64,000 bases of DNA from Rhizobium sp. N324 (GCF_001664485.1 NZ_CP013630.1:313001-377000), one strand, 5' to 3'. Counted from the stretch's first letter, positions 8,723 to 17,619 are shown. Notes: generated by a model from the sequence alone, not told the origin. Numbers and translations: made by a program.

Positions 8723-10564
8723 ATGAACGCCGTGCAGCCGATCGCCAATGCCGCATCCGTGACCACCGTCCAAAGGGGCGGGCTGGGCAGGCTGATGATG
8801 CGCCTGTGGCCAACCGTCATCACCTATAGCGTCCTTCTCGCCGCCATCCTCCTCGTCGCCAAGCTTTGTACCGCCACCGATTATGTCGGTCCCGACAATG
8901 ACGACGGAATGCGTCTGGTCGAGGTCCGCGATTTTCTTGCCGGGCAGGGTTGGTTCGATCTGATGCAATATCGCCTCGGCCTCGGTGGCGGCACGCTCAT
9001 GCATTGGTCGCGGCTGATCGATCTGCCGATCGCTTCGCTGATCTGGTTCTTCGGCCTGTTTGCGCCGCGCGAAACGGCCGAGGCGCTGGCGCTTGCCGTC
9101 TGGCCGGTTTCGCTCGTCCTGCCCGCCATGCTTGCCATGGCCGTTGCCGGGCGCCGGATCGGCGGAATTGCCGGCATGCATATCTGTCTCGGCATGACCG
9201 GTCTTGCGATCTACACGGGCAACCGTTTCGCGCCGGGAGCCATCGATCATCACAATGCCCAGCTGGCGCTGGTTGCGACGATGGTGGCGATGCTGCTGGA
9301 TCCTCAGCGGCGCGGCTGGAGTTATGCGCTTGCCGGTATCGCCGCAGCGGTCGCCATCGCCATCGGCGCCGAGACGACGCCTTTCGTTGCCGCCGTCTGT
9401 CTGACCATCGCTTTTCTCTGGGCCTGGGAAGGGGAAAAATTCGCCGCTGCCGCGAAGGCCTTCGGGTTGGCGCTGGCGATTGCGATCAGCATTCTCTTTG
9501 TCGCAACGGTACCGCCCCGCCTCTATTCGACGGTCACTTGCGACAATCTCTCGCTCGGTTATTACAGCCTGGCGGCGATCGGCGGCGGGTTGCTGCTGTT
9601 TTCGGCGGTTTTTGCCAGCCGCCTGCGCCGGCCGTTGCGCTTTGCCGCACTTGGCCTCGTCGGCGCCGGCGTTCTCGGTTCGGCGATGGTGATCGCGCCG
9701 CAATGCCTGAGCGATCCGCTCGCCGGTCTCGATCCGATGCTGGTCGAACTCTGGCTGAAGAATGTGTCGGAAGCGCAGTCGGCCTTCGTTCTTCTTCGCA
9801 CCGATCCCTCCTCCCTCGGTGGCTTCTATGCGGCCGGCCTGTTCGGCATCGCGGTCTGCATCTTCCGCATCGTTCGGCGCGACCGCATGCAGATCCACCT
9901 GGTTCTGCTTTTCCTGCTCGCCATCAGCTGGGCGATCGCGCTGGTCCAGGTGCGCGGCAGCACTTTCTCGAACCTGCTCTCCATTCTGCCGCTTGCCTTG
10001 CTGATCATCGATATCAGACGGATCTCCAACAGCGACAGCGAGAACGTTTCCACCGCCTTCGTCTATATCGTGACGGTGCTGGCCAGCGTTCCGGCCGCCT
10101 GGGCAGTCGGCGGCGGACTTATCTCGCTGCAGATGGAGAATGGCGCGCAGAAGCAGGCGGCGGAAAAGCTGCATTCCTGCACATCGAAAGCGGCGCTGGC
10201 GCCGCTCGCCGGGCTTCCGGCCGGACTGGTCTCCGCACCCTCGGAAATGGGCGTGCCGATCCTCCGTTTCACGCAGAACCGGGTTCTCTCCGCGCCCTAT
10301 CACCGCAATCAGGGCGGCATGCTGACGGAATTGCATATCGGGCTGGCGGAGCCGCAGGAGGCGGAAGCTTTCCTGAAGGGGGCTGATGTGACGGTGCTTG
10401 GCTTCTGCCCCGGTGACCTGCAGACGCGGGAGATCGCCAAATTGAAGCCGGATGGGCTCTACGCCGAACTCGGCAAGGGCAATATTCCGCCCTATCTGGA
10501 AAAGCTTCCGAAGGCGGCTGAGGTGGGTGTTCAGTTCTTTCGCTATCGGCCGGCGGCGAACTGA
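8723..10564 (+). CDS. Polytopic membrane protein, GT-C-like glycosyltransferase
   Basis: A 613-residue protein with roughly a dozen membrane helices. The first extracytoplasmic loop holds an acidic cluster (DYVGPDNDDGMRLVEVRDFL, residues about 53-72). GT-C enzymes such as STT3, PMT and ArnT place catalytic Asp residues in this loop. The C-terminal ~150 residues form a soluble domain. It likely transfers a sugar from a polyprenyl phosphate to a periplasmic acceptor. The acceptor (lipid, polysaccharide or protein) cannot be deduced. It is divergent from the GT2/GtrA pair. Confidence 0.7.
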   Translation: MNAVQPIANAASVTTVQRGGLGRLMMRLWPTVITYSVLLAAILLVAKLCTATDYVGPDNDDGMRLVEVRDFLAGQGWFDLMQYRLGLGGGTLMHWSRLIDLPIASLIWFFGLFAPRETAEALALAVWPVSLVLPAMLAMAVAGRRIGGIAGMHICLGMTGLAIYTGNRFAPGAIDHHNAQLALVATMVAMLLDPQRRGWSYALAGIAAAVAIAIGAETTPFVAAVCLTIAFLWAWEGEKFAAAAKAFGLALAIAISILFVATVPPRLYSTVTCDNLSLGYYSLAAIGGGLLLFSAVFASRLRRPLRFAALGLVGAGVLGSAMVIAPQCLSDPLAGLDPMLVELWLKNVSEAQSAFVLLRTDPSSLGGFYAAGLFGIAVCIFRIVRRDRMQIHLVLLFLLAISWAIALVQVRGSTFSNLLSILPLALLIIDIRRISNSDSENVSTAFVYIVTVLASVPAAWAVGGGLISLQMENGAQKQAAEKLHSCTSKAALAPLAGLPAGLVSAPSEMGVPILRFTQNRVLSAPYHRNQGGMLTELHIGLAEPQEAEAFLKGADVTVLGFCPGDLQTREIAKLKPDGLYAELGKGNIPPYLEKLPKAAEVGVQFFRYRPAAN

Positions 10565-10585
10565 CGCCGGCCTTTCGGCTGACCT

Positions 10586-10831
10586 TTAGTGGGAAACGCG
10601 CGTCGCGGGGCGAAGCCGCGTTTTGGCATAGAGCCCGAGAACGAAGAGCATCAGGCCGCCATTATAGCCGAGAACGGCATAGACGAAGGCCAGGATGGAG
10701 ACCGGCCCGGGCGAGGTGATCGCCGCCGCGGCAAAGGTTATTCCGATCAGCGCGGCGATCAACGCGATCGCGGCAGCCGAGCGCGTTTGCCCGGCGGTGA
10801 TGCCCAATGCTGCTGCTGTGAGAATAATCAT
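10586..10831 (-). CDS. Small inner-membrane protein of unknown function
   Basis: An 81-residue hydrophobic protein with about three membrane segments (IILTAAALGITAG, AIALIAALIGITFAAAAI, ILAFVYAVLGYNGGLMLFVL). The ATG at 10831 is preferred over the upstream alternative at 10885 because GGAAGG lies before it and the protein then starts with a membrane helix. It is convergent with the GT-C-like gene. I recognise no family. Confidence 0.6.
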   Translation of the reverse strand: MIILTAAALGITAGQTRSAAAIALIAALIGITFAAAAITSPGPVSILAFVYAVLGYNGGLMLFVLGLYAKTRLRPATRVSH

Positions 10832-11086
10832 TTCAGCACCTTCCCAGTGATAACGAGGGGAAGCATAGGAAGCGCCAGCTAACAAAGATTTACCGGCCGC
10901 CCCGGCCGAAAAGCCTTTGTATTGCGGTGGTTAGCAATCCCTTTCGTCTATAACGCGCATTCTAACTATGCGTTCCGCAACCAAACGGATTTACCCGATT
11001 TCGCTGCGATCTCGACAGCCGGGGAAACAGGCTTGTGCCGCGGCCCCGACCTTCCAGTTTGCCGCCGATCGACATAGAAAGAAGAG

Positions 11087-12670
11087 ATGAGCAACCTCTT
11101 CGACAGCGATTCGCCGACCAACCTTGCCGAATACTCGGTTTCGGAGCTTTCCGGCTCGATCAAGCGCACCGTCGAAACGGCCTTCGACCAGGTTCGCGTG
11201 CGCGGCGAAATCTCCGGCTATCGCGGGCCGCATTCTTCGGGCCATGCCTATTTCGCACTGAAGGACGATCGCGCCCGCATCGACGCCGTCATCTGGAAGG
11301 GCACCTTCTCGCGGCTGAAGTTCCGCCCGGAAGAGGGCATGGAGGTGATCGCCACCGGCAAGGTCACCACCTTTCCCGGCTCCTCGAAATATCAGATCGT
11401 CATCGAGACGCTGGAGCCGGCCGGCGCCGGCGCGCTGATGGCGCTGATCGAGGAGCGCAAGCGCAAGCTTGGCGCCGAAGGTCTGTTCGATGCCGCCCGC
11501 AAGAAGCGGCTGCCCTTCATGCCCAAGGTGATCGGCGTCGTCACCTCGCCGACCGGCGCCGTGATCCGCGATATCCTGCACCGCATCTCCGACCGTTTTC
11601 CCGTGCATGTCCTCGTCTGGCCGGTGAAGGTGCAGGGCGAGGGCTCTGGCGAGGAGGTGGCGAACGCCATTCGCGGCTTCAATGCGCTGGAGCCGGCCGG
11701 TGCCATCCCCCGCCCGGACGTGCTGATCGTCGCGCGCGGCGGCGGCAGCCTGGAGGATCTCTGGAGTTTCAACGACGAAATCGTCGTGCGTGCGGCCGCC
11801 GAAAGCCGGATACCGCTGATCTCGGCGGTCGGCCACGAGACCGACTGGACGCTGATCGACTATGCCGCCGATGTCCGTGCCCCGACGCCGACGGGGGCGG
11901 CCGAAATGGCCGTGCCGGTCAAGGCGGAGCTTGAGGCGCAGGCCGCGGCCCTTGCCGCGCGGCTGCAGGGCTGCATGAACCGGCAGATGGATCAGCGCCG
12001 CCAGTCGGTGCGCGCTCTGATGCGGGCATTGCCGTCGCTCGATCAGCTTCTCGCCTTGCCGCGCCGGCGTTTCGACGAGGCGGCGGCCGGCCTTGGCCGC
12101 GGGCTCGAACTCAACACCATCAACAAGCGCCGCGGCTTCGAGCGCGTCGCCGCGCATCTGCGTCCCGATGTGCTGGCCAACCGCATCGCCGAGCGGCGGC
12201 AGACGCTGAATGAGCGAATGGTGCGGGCCGAGCGCATGGTCGAGCGGCTGATCGACCGCTCGAAATCCCGCGTCGGCCGCGCCGAGGCGGTCTTTGCCTC
12301 GCTGCCCGCCCGCCTGCAGGCGCAGACCGGCCGCGCCCGCGACCACCTCGCCAATCTCATCCGGCACGCCGACACCGCGACATCCCATCGGCTGATCCGC
12401 GCAAAAGCAGCCCTCGCGGCGCAGGATCGCGTGCTGCAGTCGCTCTCCTACAAGAATGTGCTGAAGCGCGGCTACGCGGTGATCCGCGACGAAGAGGACA
12501 GGCCGGTGTCGCAGGCTTCAGTCCTTTCGACAGGCGCCGCAGTCTCGATCGAATTTTCCGACGGCCGCATCGGTGCGGTGACCACGGAAGGCAGCGCACC
12601 GCCTGCCTCGCTGAAGAAGCGGCCCGCCAGGGAAACCGGCGATCCGTCGAAGCAGGGAAGTCTGTTTTAG
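11087..12670 (+). CDS. xseA: Exodeoxyribonuclease VII large subunit
   Basis: A 527-residue XseA. It has an N-terminal OB-fold ([29 protein letters not shown]), then the catalytic core with the [16 protein letters not shown] and [17 protein letters not shown] motifs (about residues 215-260), a long helical segment, and a C-terminal LKRGYAVI region. With XseB it degrades single-stranded DNA to acid-soluble oligonucleotides. xseB is not adjacent. The C-terminus is longer than in E. coli XseA and ends in a low-complexity tail. Confidence 0.96.
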   Translation: MSNLFDSDSPTNLAEYSVSELSGSIKRTVETAFDQVRVRGEISGYRGPHSSGHAYFALKDDRARIDAVIWKGTFSRLKFRPEEGMEVIATGKVTTFPGSSKYQIVIETLEPAGAGALMALIEERKRKLGAEGLFDAARKKRLPFMPKVIGVVTSPTGAVIRDILHRISDRFPVHVLVWPVKVQGEGSGEEVANAIRGFNALEPAGAIPRPDVLIVARGGGSLEDLWSFNDEIVVRAAAESRIPLISAVGHETDWTLIDYAADVRAPTPTGAAEMAVPVKAELEAQAAALAARLQGCMNRQMDQRRQSVRALMRALPSLDQLLALPRRRFDEAAAGLGRGLELNTINKRRGFERVAAHLRPDVLANRIAERRQTLNERMVRAERMVERLIDRSKSRVGRAEAVFASLPARLQAQTGRARDHLANLIRHADTATSHRLIRAKAALAAQDRVLQSLSYKNVLKRGYAVIRDEEDRPVSQASVLSTGAAVSIEFSDGRIGAVTTEGSAPPASLKKRPARETGDPSKQGSLF

Positions 12671-12704
12671 AGCGGTTCCTGGCGGCCGACGCGCTGGTTG
12701 CTGT

Positions 12705-12959
12705 CATGGGTCCCCGGGTCGAGCCCGAGGACGACGGAGGGTGAGGTGCCTATGAGGCAGGGACCGCAAGCGCGTCGTGGTTTGTTGAAGCGGAGTGTAG
12801 GGAGTCTGTGCGGCAGGTAGGGCAGCGTTACTGTCGTTGCCGACGCAATTGCCACGCAAAAACCGCTGGCGCGCCTTGCTGAAATTCCTCCGGACGTTCC
12901 TATCTTGCCGCTCGGGTCCTCCACCTCCGTCCTGCTCGGGCTTGACCCGAGCATCCATG
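12705..12959. repeat. 255-bp intergenic element with imperfect 36-bp terminal inverted repeats
   Basis: This is the gene-free stretch between xseA and the MarR gene. Its ends (12705-12740 and 12924-12959) are inverted copies matching at 30 of 36 positions and rich in the CTCGGGC/GACCCGAG palindrome. The 17-mer CTCGGGCTTGACCCGAG at 12935-12951 recurs exactly at 34853-34869, so both belong to one dispersed repeat family. There is no coding potential inside. Confidence 0.7.
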
Positions 12960-12986
12960 CCGCAAGCACGTCGCTACATGGTGAAG

Positions 12987-13484
12987 TCACTCGAAATCCG
13001 AAAGAAACTTCCTCAGCAGCCGGTCGAGTTCCGTCTTGTCGGCAGCGCTCAGATTCCCCGTCAACAGCCGCTGATTGGCGACATGCGCATCGACGGCCGC
13101 TTCCACCGTCGCCAGCCCCTTATCTGTCAGCGCGATCAACACGCTTCGCCTGTCATCCGGGTTGACGATGCGCTCGACGAAGCCTGATTTCTCCAACTGG
13201 TCGATGCGGTTCGTCATCGTGCCGGAGCTGACCATGGTCATCTCCAGGAGCTCGCCCGGCGAGAGCCGGTGCGGCGCGCCGGAGCGGCGAAGCGTGGCCA
13301 GCACGTCGAAGGCGGAGGTGGAAAGCCCGTGCTTCAGCAGCACCGCCTCCACTTCGCGGCCGAGATGGGTTCCGAGGCGCTTCAGTCGCCCGAGGATGCC
13401 CATCGGTTCGACGTCGAGGTCCGGGCGCTCGCGGCGCCATTGCGCCAGGATTCTGTCGACATGATCTTGCTTCTCTTCACCCAT
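12987..13484 (-). CDS. MarR family transcriptional regulator
   Basis: A 165-residue MarR-type dimeric repressor. The winged HTH spans about residues 55-125, with the recognition region LSPGELLEMTMVSSGTMTNRIDQLEKSGFVERI and the wing DDRRSVLIALTDKG. It is divergent from an EamA exporter, and a perfect palindrome lies between them, so it probably represses both itself and the exporter. No Shine-Dalgarno precedes the ATG. A TTGACG-16-TATCGA promoter would start transcription at the ATG itself. Confidence 0.92.
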   Translation of the reverse strand: MGEEKQDHVDRILAQWRRERPDLDVEPMGILGRLKRLGTHLGREVEAVLLKHGLSTSAFDVLATLRRSGAPHRLSPGELLEMTMVSSGTMTNRIDQLEKSGFVERIVNPDDRRSVLIALTDKGLATVEAAVDAHVANQRLLTGNLSAADKTELDRLLRKFLSDFE

Positions 13485-13504
13485 GTCACATCGATAGCAG
13501 GAGA

Positions 13505-13555
13505 TATCTTGACGTCAAGATAAATTGTGCTATCCTGATTTTATCTTGATATAGA
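13505..13555. promoter_or_regulatory. MarR operator palindrome and divergent promoters
   Basis: TATCTTGACGTCAAGATA at 13505-13522 is a perfect 18-bp palindrome, and a further half site TATCTTGAT lies at 13542-13550. The palindrome contains a TTGACG -35-like hexamer on each strand. On the plus strand it is followed after 16 bases by TATCCT (13531-13536). On the minus strand it is followed after 16 bases by TATCGA (13496-13491). A bound MarR dimer would block both. Confidence 0.8.
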
Positions 13556-13565
13556 GATTCTTGAA

Positions 13566-14477
13566 GTGAAGACAAGCTCACGATATTTCGCCGATGTGCT
13601 GATCACCGCCGTGGCTCCGGCCATCTGGGGCAGCACCTATTTCGTCACGACATCCTTCCTGCCGCATGGTTATCCGCTCACCGTCGCGATGCTGCGCGCT
13701 TTGCCGGCAGGCCTGCTTCTGCTGCTCATTGTTCGCAAGTTGCCGACGGGCATCTGGTGGGGCCGCGCCTTCATTCTCGGCGCGCTGAACTTCGCGTTCT
13801 TCTGGGCGATGCTCTTCGTCTCGGCCTACCGGCTGCCAGGTGGCGTTGCCGCAACGGTCGGCGCGGTGCAACCGTTGATCGTCATCGCGCTGTCGCGCCT
13901 TTTCCTCGGCAAGGCGATCCGGCCGCTTGCCGTGCTGGCTGGTCTTGCCGGCATGGCCGGCGTGGGATTGCTGGTGCTGACGCCGAAGGCGGGGCTCGAT
14001 CCTGCGGGCGTGGCTGCCGGTCTTGCCGGCGCCGTCTCGATGGCCTTCGGCACGGTGCTGACGCGGCGCTGGGCGCCGCCGGTGTCGAACCTCACCTTCA
14101 CCGCCTGGCAATTGACGGCGGGCGGGGTCCTGCTGATGCCTTTTGCGCTTTTCCTCGAACCGGCGCTGCCGGAACCGACCATCGCAAATATCGCCGGCAT
14201 TGCCTATCTCGCCCTGATCGGCGCGGCCTTCACCTATCTGCTGTGGTTTCGCGGCCTGTCGCGCATCGAGCCCTCGGCGGTCGCCTCGCTCGGCTTTCTG
14301 AGCCCCGTCGTCGCCACCCTGCTCGGCTGGCTGGCGCTCGGCCAGAGCCTGGCGCCGGCGCAGATCGCCGGCTTCGCCATGGTGCTTGCCAGCGTCTGGC
14401 TCAGTCAGCGCGCGACGACGCCGGTCAGGCCCATTCGCCCTGCCGCATCACCGGAACCCGCGAACCATCCGGCTTGA
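13566..14477 (+). CDS. EamA/DMT family transporter
   Basis: A 303-residue inner-membrane protein with ten predicted helices and two EamA repeats (about residues 10-140 and 150-285). The start is a GTG at 13566, and no in-frame ATG lies nearby upstream. Family members export amino acids, metabolites or drugs. Control by the divergent MarR protein suggests efflux of a small inducing compound. Its last 53 bases overlap the 3' end of the convergent aminopeptidase gene. Confidence 0.88.
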   Translation: MKTSSRYFADVLITAVAPAIWGSTYFVTTSFLPHGYPLTVAMLRALPAGLLLLLIVRKLPTGIWWGRAFILGALNFAFFWAMLFVSAYRLPGGVAATVGAVQPLIVIALSRLFLGKAIRPLAVLAGLAGMAGVGLLVLTPKAGLDPAGVAAGLAGAVSMAFGTVLTRRWAPPVSNLTFTAWQLTAGGVLLMPFALFLEPALPEPTIANIAGIAYLALIGAAFTYLLWFRGLSRIEPSAVASLGFLSPVVATLLGWLALGQSLAPAQIAGFAMVLASVWLSQRATTPVRPIRPAASPEPANHPA

Positions 14478-15678
14478 GACCGTCGATATCGACCTTACCC
14501 GAACCGATCATCCAATCGATATGGATGAGGCTGGAATTGCCGCCCTGCGCCTTGATCTCTTCCTGGCTCAGTGTCGCGCCGTTCAGGAAGCACTTGGAAT
14601 AGCATTGGCCGAGCGCGATGTGGCACGAGGCGTTTTCGTCGAACAGCGTGTTGTAGAACAGGATGCCGCTCGCCGAGATCGGCGAGGAATGCGGCACCAG
14701 CGCCACTTCGCCGAGCCGGCGCGCGCCCTCGTCGGTATCGAGCACCTTGTTCAGGACCTCTTCACCGCGCGATGCCTTCGCCTCGACGATGCGCCCGGCC
14801 TCGAAGCGCACCTGGATATTGTCGATCAGCGTGCCCTGGTGCGACAGCGGCTTGGTGCTGGACACATGGCCTTCGACGCGCAGCGCATGCGGCGTGGTGA
14901 AGACTTCTTCGGTCGGAATGTTCGGATTGCAGGTGATGCCGTTCTTGGCGGTGGAAGCGCCGCCATGCCATTCATGCCCGTCGGCAAGCCCGACCGTCAG
15001 GTCGGTGGCCGGTCCCTGGAAATGCAGTGAAGCGAAGCGCTCGCCGTTCAGCCAGGCGGAGCGCTTGGCCAGATTGGCATTGTGTTCGGCCCAGGCGGAG
15101 ACGGGATCGCTGACATCGACGCGCGAGGCGGCAAAGATCGCCTTGGCGAGCTTGGCGATGGCGATCGGTTCAGGATCGTCGGGGAAAACCACCTTGGCCC
15201 AGGACGGATTGGGATAGGAGACGATGTTCCAGTTGATGTCGAAATTCGAGATCTTTTCCAGCGCCGGCTTGTAGGCGGTCGATGTGGCGCGGTTGGCGCG
15301 GCCGACCTTACCGGCATCCTGCTCGGACAGGAGCAGCGGATTGTCGCCGGCAACCGCAAGGCGCGCCGCCCCGTTGGCATAGGCCTTGGCCATGCCCTCA
15401 TAGAGCCAGTCGGAGGCGCGGTCGAAGCTCTCGTCGCTGCCGTGCTGATAGCGCGCCAACGTCGTTTCCTCGTCGGAATAGAAGGCGGTGACGAGGCCGG
15501 CGCCGGCCTGATAGGCGTGGCTGGTGATCAGCCGAACGAGCGGCAGCGCCACCACAGGCGCGGTGATCACCAGATCCTGACCCTTGCGCAGCTGCAGCCC
15601 GACCTTGACGGCGACCTCAGCCAGCTTCTCCAGCTTGACGGGATCAATGGTGTTCTGGCTCTGGGGCATGAAAGTCAT
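14425..15678 (-). CDS. M29 family aminopeptidase
   Basis: A 417-residue thermophilic-aminopeptidase (AmpS/PepS, M29) family metallopeptidase. The expected metal-ligand regions are visible in the C-terminal half: EEVFTTPHALRVEG, RLGEVALVPHSSPI, TLFDENASCHIALG and HIDWMIGSG. It is a cytosolic dimer that removes N-terminal residues from peptides. The length is normal for the family. The 3' end overlaps that of the EamA gene in the opposite direction by 53 bases. Confidence 0.94.
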   Translation of the reverse strand: MTFMPQSQNTIDPVKLEKLAEVAVKVGLQLRKGQDLVITAPVVALPLVRLITSHAYQAGAGLVTAFYSDEETTLARYQHGSDESFDRASDWLYEGMAKAYANGAARLAVAGDNPLLLSEQDAGKVGRANRATSTAYKPALEKISNFDINWNIVSYPNPSWAKVVFPDDPEPIAIAKLAKAIFAASRVDVSDPVSAWAEHNANLAKRSAWLNGERFASLHFQGPATDLTVGLADGHEWHGGASTAKNGITCNPNIPTEEVFTTPHALRVEGHVSSTKPLSHQGTLIDNIQVRFEAGRIVEAKASRGEEVLNKVLDTDEGARRLGEVALVPHSSPISASGILFYNTLFDENASCHIALGQCYSKCFLNGATLSQEEIKAQGGNSSLIHIDWMIGSGKVDIDGLKPDGSRVPVMRQGEWA

Positions 15679-15710
15679 GGTTCAACCTGCCTTCTGTCGT
15701 CGACGCTAGG

Positions 15711-15834
15711 GCAATTCCAGGAAAAGTGCGAAGCGGTTTTCTCAGGCAAAGCGCGAAGCGCTTTTGCCGGGAATTGCGTAAATCCAAAAGATTGGAGCGG
15801 TTCTGCGCTTCCGTGAAAAGCTGAACCGCTCCAA
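15711..15834. repeat. Composite palindromic intergenic repeat
   Basis: GCAATTCC (15711-15718) pairs with GGAATTGC (15770-15777) and encloses the core GAAAAGTGCGAAGCGGTTTTC and a GGCAAAGCGC/GCGCTTTTGCC palindrome. A second hairpin follows, TTGGAGCGGTT (15792-15802) with AACCGCTCCAA (15824-15834). The core resembles the repeat at 2257-2304. It lies between two minus-strand genes. Confidence 0.7.
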
Positions 15835-15929
15835 GAGGCTGGCAGACTTAGACCCGTTTGCGGCGAAAATGAAGCGTCGTGTCGCTGAATTGCGGGCGGC
15901 CGGCTGGATGTCCGGCCGCTGGCTGCGCT

Positions 15930-16613
15930 TCAGGCGGCGGCAGGCAGCCTGAGAAGGATCGAGTTGTGCTTCTCGAGGAATTCCGTCAGCCGCTGCGGGT
16001 AATCCTCGCCAACGGCGGCCTTCACGCTCGCGCGCTCGGACAGCGCCTGGCGCCAGCGCTGCACCCGCTCGAGCCCATCGAAGATGCCCCTGTCGCCGAG
16101 CGTATCGAAGAGATCGAAATAGCGGAAGACCGGCGCGAAGACGGCGTCGACCAGGCTGAAGCTGCTGCCGGCAAAATAGGGCCCGTCGCCCAGCGCCGCT
16201 TCGAGCGTCGCGAATTTGGACATCAGCGCTTTGCGCTTGGCGTCTAGCTGCAATTCATCCTGCGCCGTTTCATAACCCCAGAGATCGGAAAGCACCGAGG
16301 AGCCGAATTCCATCCAGCCGCGATGACGGGCGCGGGTCAGCGGATCGGCGGGATGCAGGGCGGCACCCGCTTGCGTTTCCTCCAGATATTCGCAGATGAC
16401 GCTGCTTTCGAACAGCACGGCCCCGCCGCCATCCTCTTCCTCGATCTTGAGCAGCGGCACCTTGCCGAGCGGTGAAATTTTTAAAAACCAATCCGGCTTA
16501 TCGGCAAGATCGATGTTGATGCGCTCAAACGGCACGCCCTTTTCGAGAAGCGCGATCGCGGCGCGCTGCACATAGGGGCAGAGATGATGGCTGATGAGGG
16601 TAAGCCTGCTCAT
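15930..16613 (-). CDS. Glutathione S-transferase family protein
   Basis: A 227-residue GST. The N-terminal thioredoxin-like domain carries a CPYVQRAAIALLEKG active-site motif near residue 12 (Cys-type, like omega or CLIC GSTs) and a glutathione-binding VLFESSVICEYLEE segment at about 67-81. The helical C-terminal domain runs from about 90. The start at 16613 has GGAG upstream, and the longer open frame is not supported. It is divergent from a MarR regulator with two matching operators between them. Confidence 0.9.
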   Translation of the reverse strand: MSRLTLISHHLCPYVQRAAIALLEKGVPFERINIDLADKPDWFLKISPLGKVPLLKIEEEDGGGAVLFESSVICEYLEETQAGAALHPADPLTRARHRGWMEFGSSVLSDLWGYETAQDELQLDAKRKALMSKFATLEAALGDGPYFAGSSFSLVDAVFAPVFRYFDLFDTLGDRGIFDGLERVQRWRQALSERASVKAAVGEDYPQRLTEFLEKHNSILLRLPAAA

Positions 16614-16627
16614 GGAAATCTCCTGGT

Positions 16628-16690
16628 TATAATCCATGCAAATGCATCTAATATCGCTTGCGGCGGAATTCAAGATAGATGTAATTGCAT
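16628..16690. promoter_or_regulatory. Paired MarR-type operators between GST and MarR genes
   Basis: ATGCAAATGCAT (16636-16647) and ATGTAATTGCAT (16679-16690) each differ by one base from the perfect palindrome ATGCAATTGCAT. The 14-bp arms 16636-16649 and 16677-16690 are inverted copies at 12 of 14 positions. A plus-strand TATAAT sits at 16628-16633. The first site covers the probable transcript start, and the second abuts the MarR start codon. Confidence 0.6.
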
Positions 16691-16692
16691 TT

Positions 16693-17136
16693 ATGTCCGA
16701 AAAAATGCCGAAACCGAACCAAGCCTGCACGCGTGCCTGGACGAGCATCATGCGCGTCCGCGAACGCTTGCTCGGCGCGATCGAAGCCGACCTGAAAGCG
16801 GCCGGCCTGCCGCCGCTTGCCTGGTATGACGTGCTGTGGGAACTGGTGCGCGCGGGGGATGGCAGGCTACGCCCCTATGAGATCGAAGAGCGGACTTTGC
16901 TTGCGCAATATAATCTTTCCCGCCTGGTCGACCGGCTCGAAAGAGAGGGGCTGGTCCGCCGCGAAGTCTTCGCCGAGGATGGACGCGGCCGCTGGGTGGT
17001 GATTACCGAGGACGGCCGGCGGCTGCGCGAGCGCATGTGGGCCGTCTATGCCGGATCGATCGAGACCCATATCGGTTGCAAGCTTGCCGAAGACGAGGCG
17101 AAGATGCTTGCCGGCCTGCTCGACCGCTTGCTTTGA
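16693..17136 (+). CDS. MarR family transcriptional regulator
   Basis: A 147-residue MarR protein from the ATG at 16693. In-frame ATGs at 16636 and 16642 are possible but would add an atypical N-terminus. The wHTH covers about residues 45-115 (GDGRLRPYEIEERTLLAQYNLSRLVDRLEREGLV, wing EDGRGRWVVITEDG). It probably represses the divergent GST gene and itself. No Shine-Dalgarno is visible before any of the candidate starts. The ligand is unknown. Confidence 0.85.
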   Translation: MSEKMPKPNQACTRAWTSIMRVRERLLGAIEADLKAAGLPPLAWYDVLWELVRAGDGRLRPYEIEERTLLAQYNLSRLVDRLEREGLVRREVFAEDGRGRWVVITEDGRRLRERMWAVYAGSIETHIGCKLAEDEAKMLAGLLDRLL

Positions 17137-17138
17137 GA

Positions 17139-17612
17139 TCAGGCGACCAATGGCGCGCCGATAGCTTTCAGCGCTTTCAACGCATCCTTCGGATCGAGCC
17201 GCACCTGCAGCCCGCGCTGCCCGCCATTGATATAGACGAGCGGTTCGGCAAGGGCGGCTTCCTCGATTGCCGTCGGCACGCTCTTCTTCTGGCCGAAGGG
17301 ACTGATGCCGCCGACATGATAACCCGTCAGCCGCTCGGCATCGGCAGGCTTCATCATATTGGCCGATTTGCCATGAAAGGCGCTCGCCAGCTTCTTCATG
17401 CTGACCTCGCGATCCGACGGCACGACGACGCAGACCGGCTTGCCGTCGACCTCGGCCATCAGCGTCTTCAGCACCCGATGCGGCGCTTCGCCCAAGGCCT
17501 CCGCCGCCTGCAGCCCGACGCGCTCGGCGCCGGGATCGTAATCATAGGTGTGGACGGTGAAGGCGACGCCTGCCTGGGAAAGAAGCTGTGTCGCGCGCGT
17601 GGTCTTGGACAT
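17139..17612 (-). CDS. ybaK: Cys-tRNA(Pro)/Cys-tRNA(Cys) deacylase, YbaK/EbsC type
   Basis: A 157-residue single-domain YbaK editing protein. Family hallmarks are RVLKTLMAEVDGKPVCVVVPSDREVSMKKLA, with the active-site Lys in the first part, and the GGISPFGQKK loop at about residues 101-110. It hydrolyses mischarged Cys-tRNA(Pro) in the cytosol. The gene lies seven bases after the ArsC-like gene and is likely co-transcribed with it. Confidence 0.92.
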   Translation of the reverse strand: MSKTTRATQLLSQAGVAFTVHTYDYDPGAERVGLQAAEALGEAPHRVLKTLMAEVDGKPVCVVVPSDREVSMKKLASAFHGKSANMMKPADAERLTGYHVGGISPFGQKKSVPTAIEEAALAEPLVYINGGQRGLQVRLDPKDALKALKAIGAPLVA

Positions 17613-17619
17613 TGGCCGC

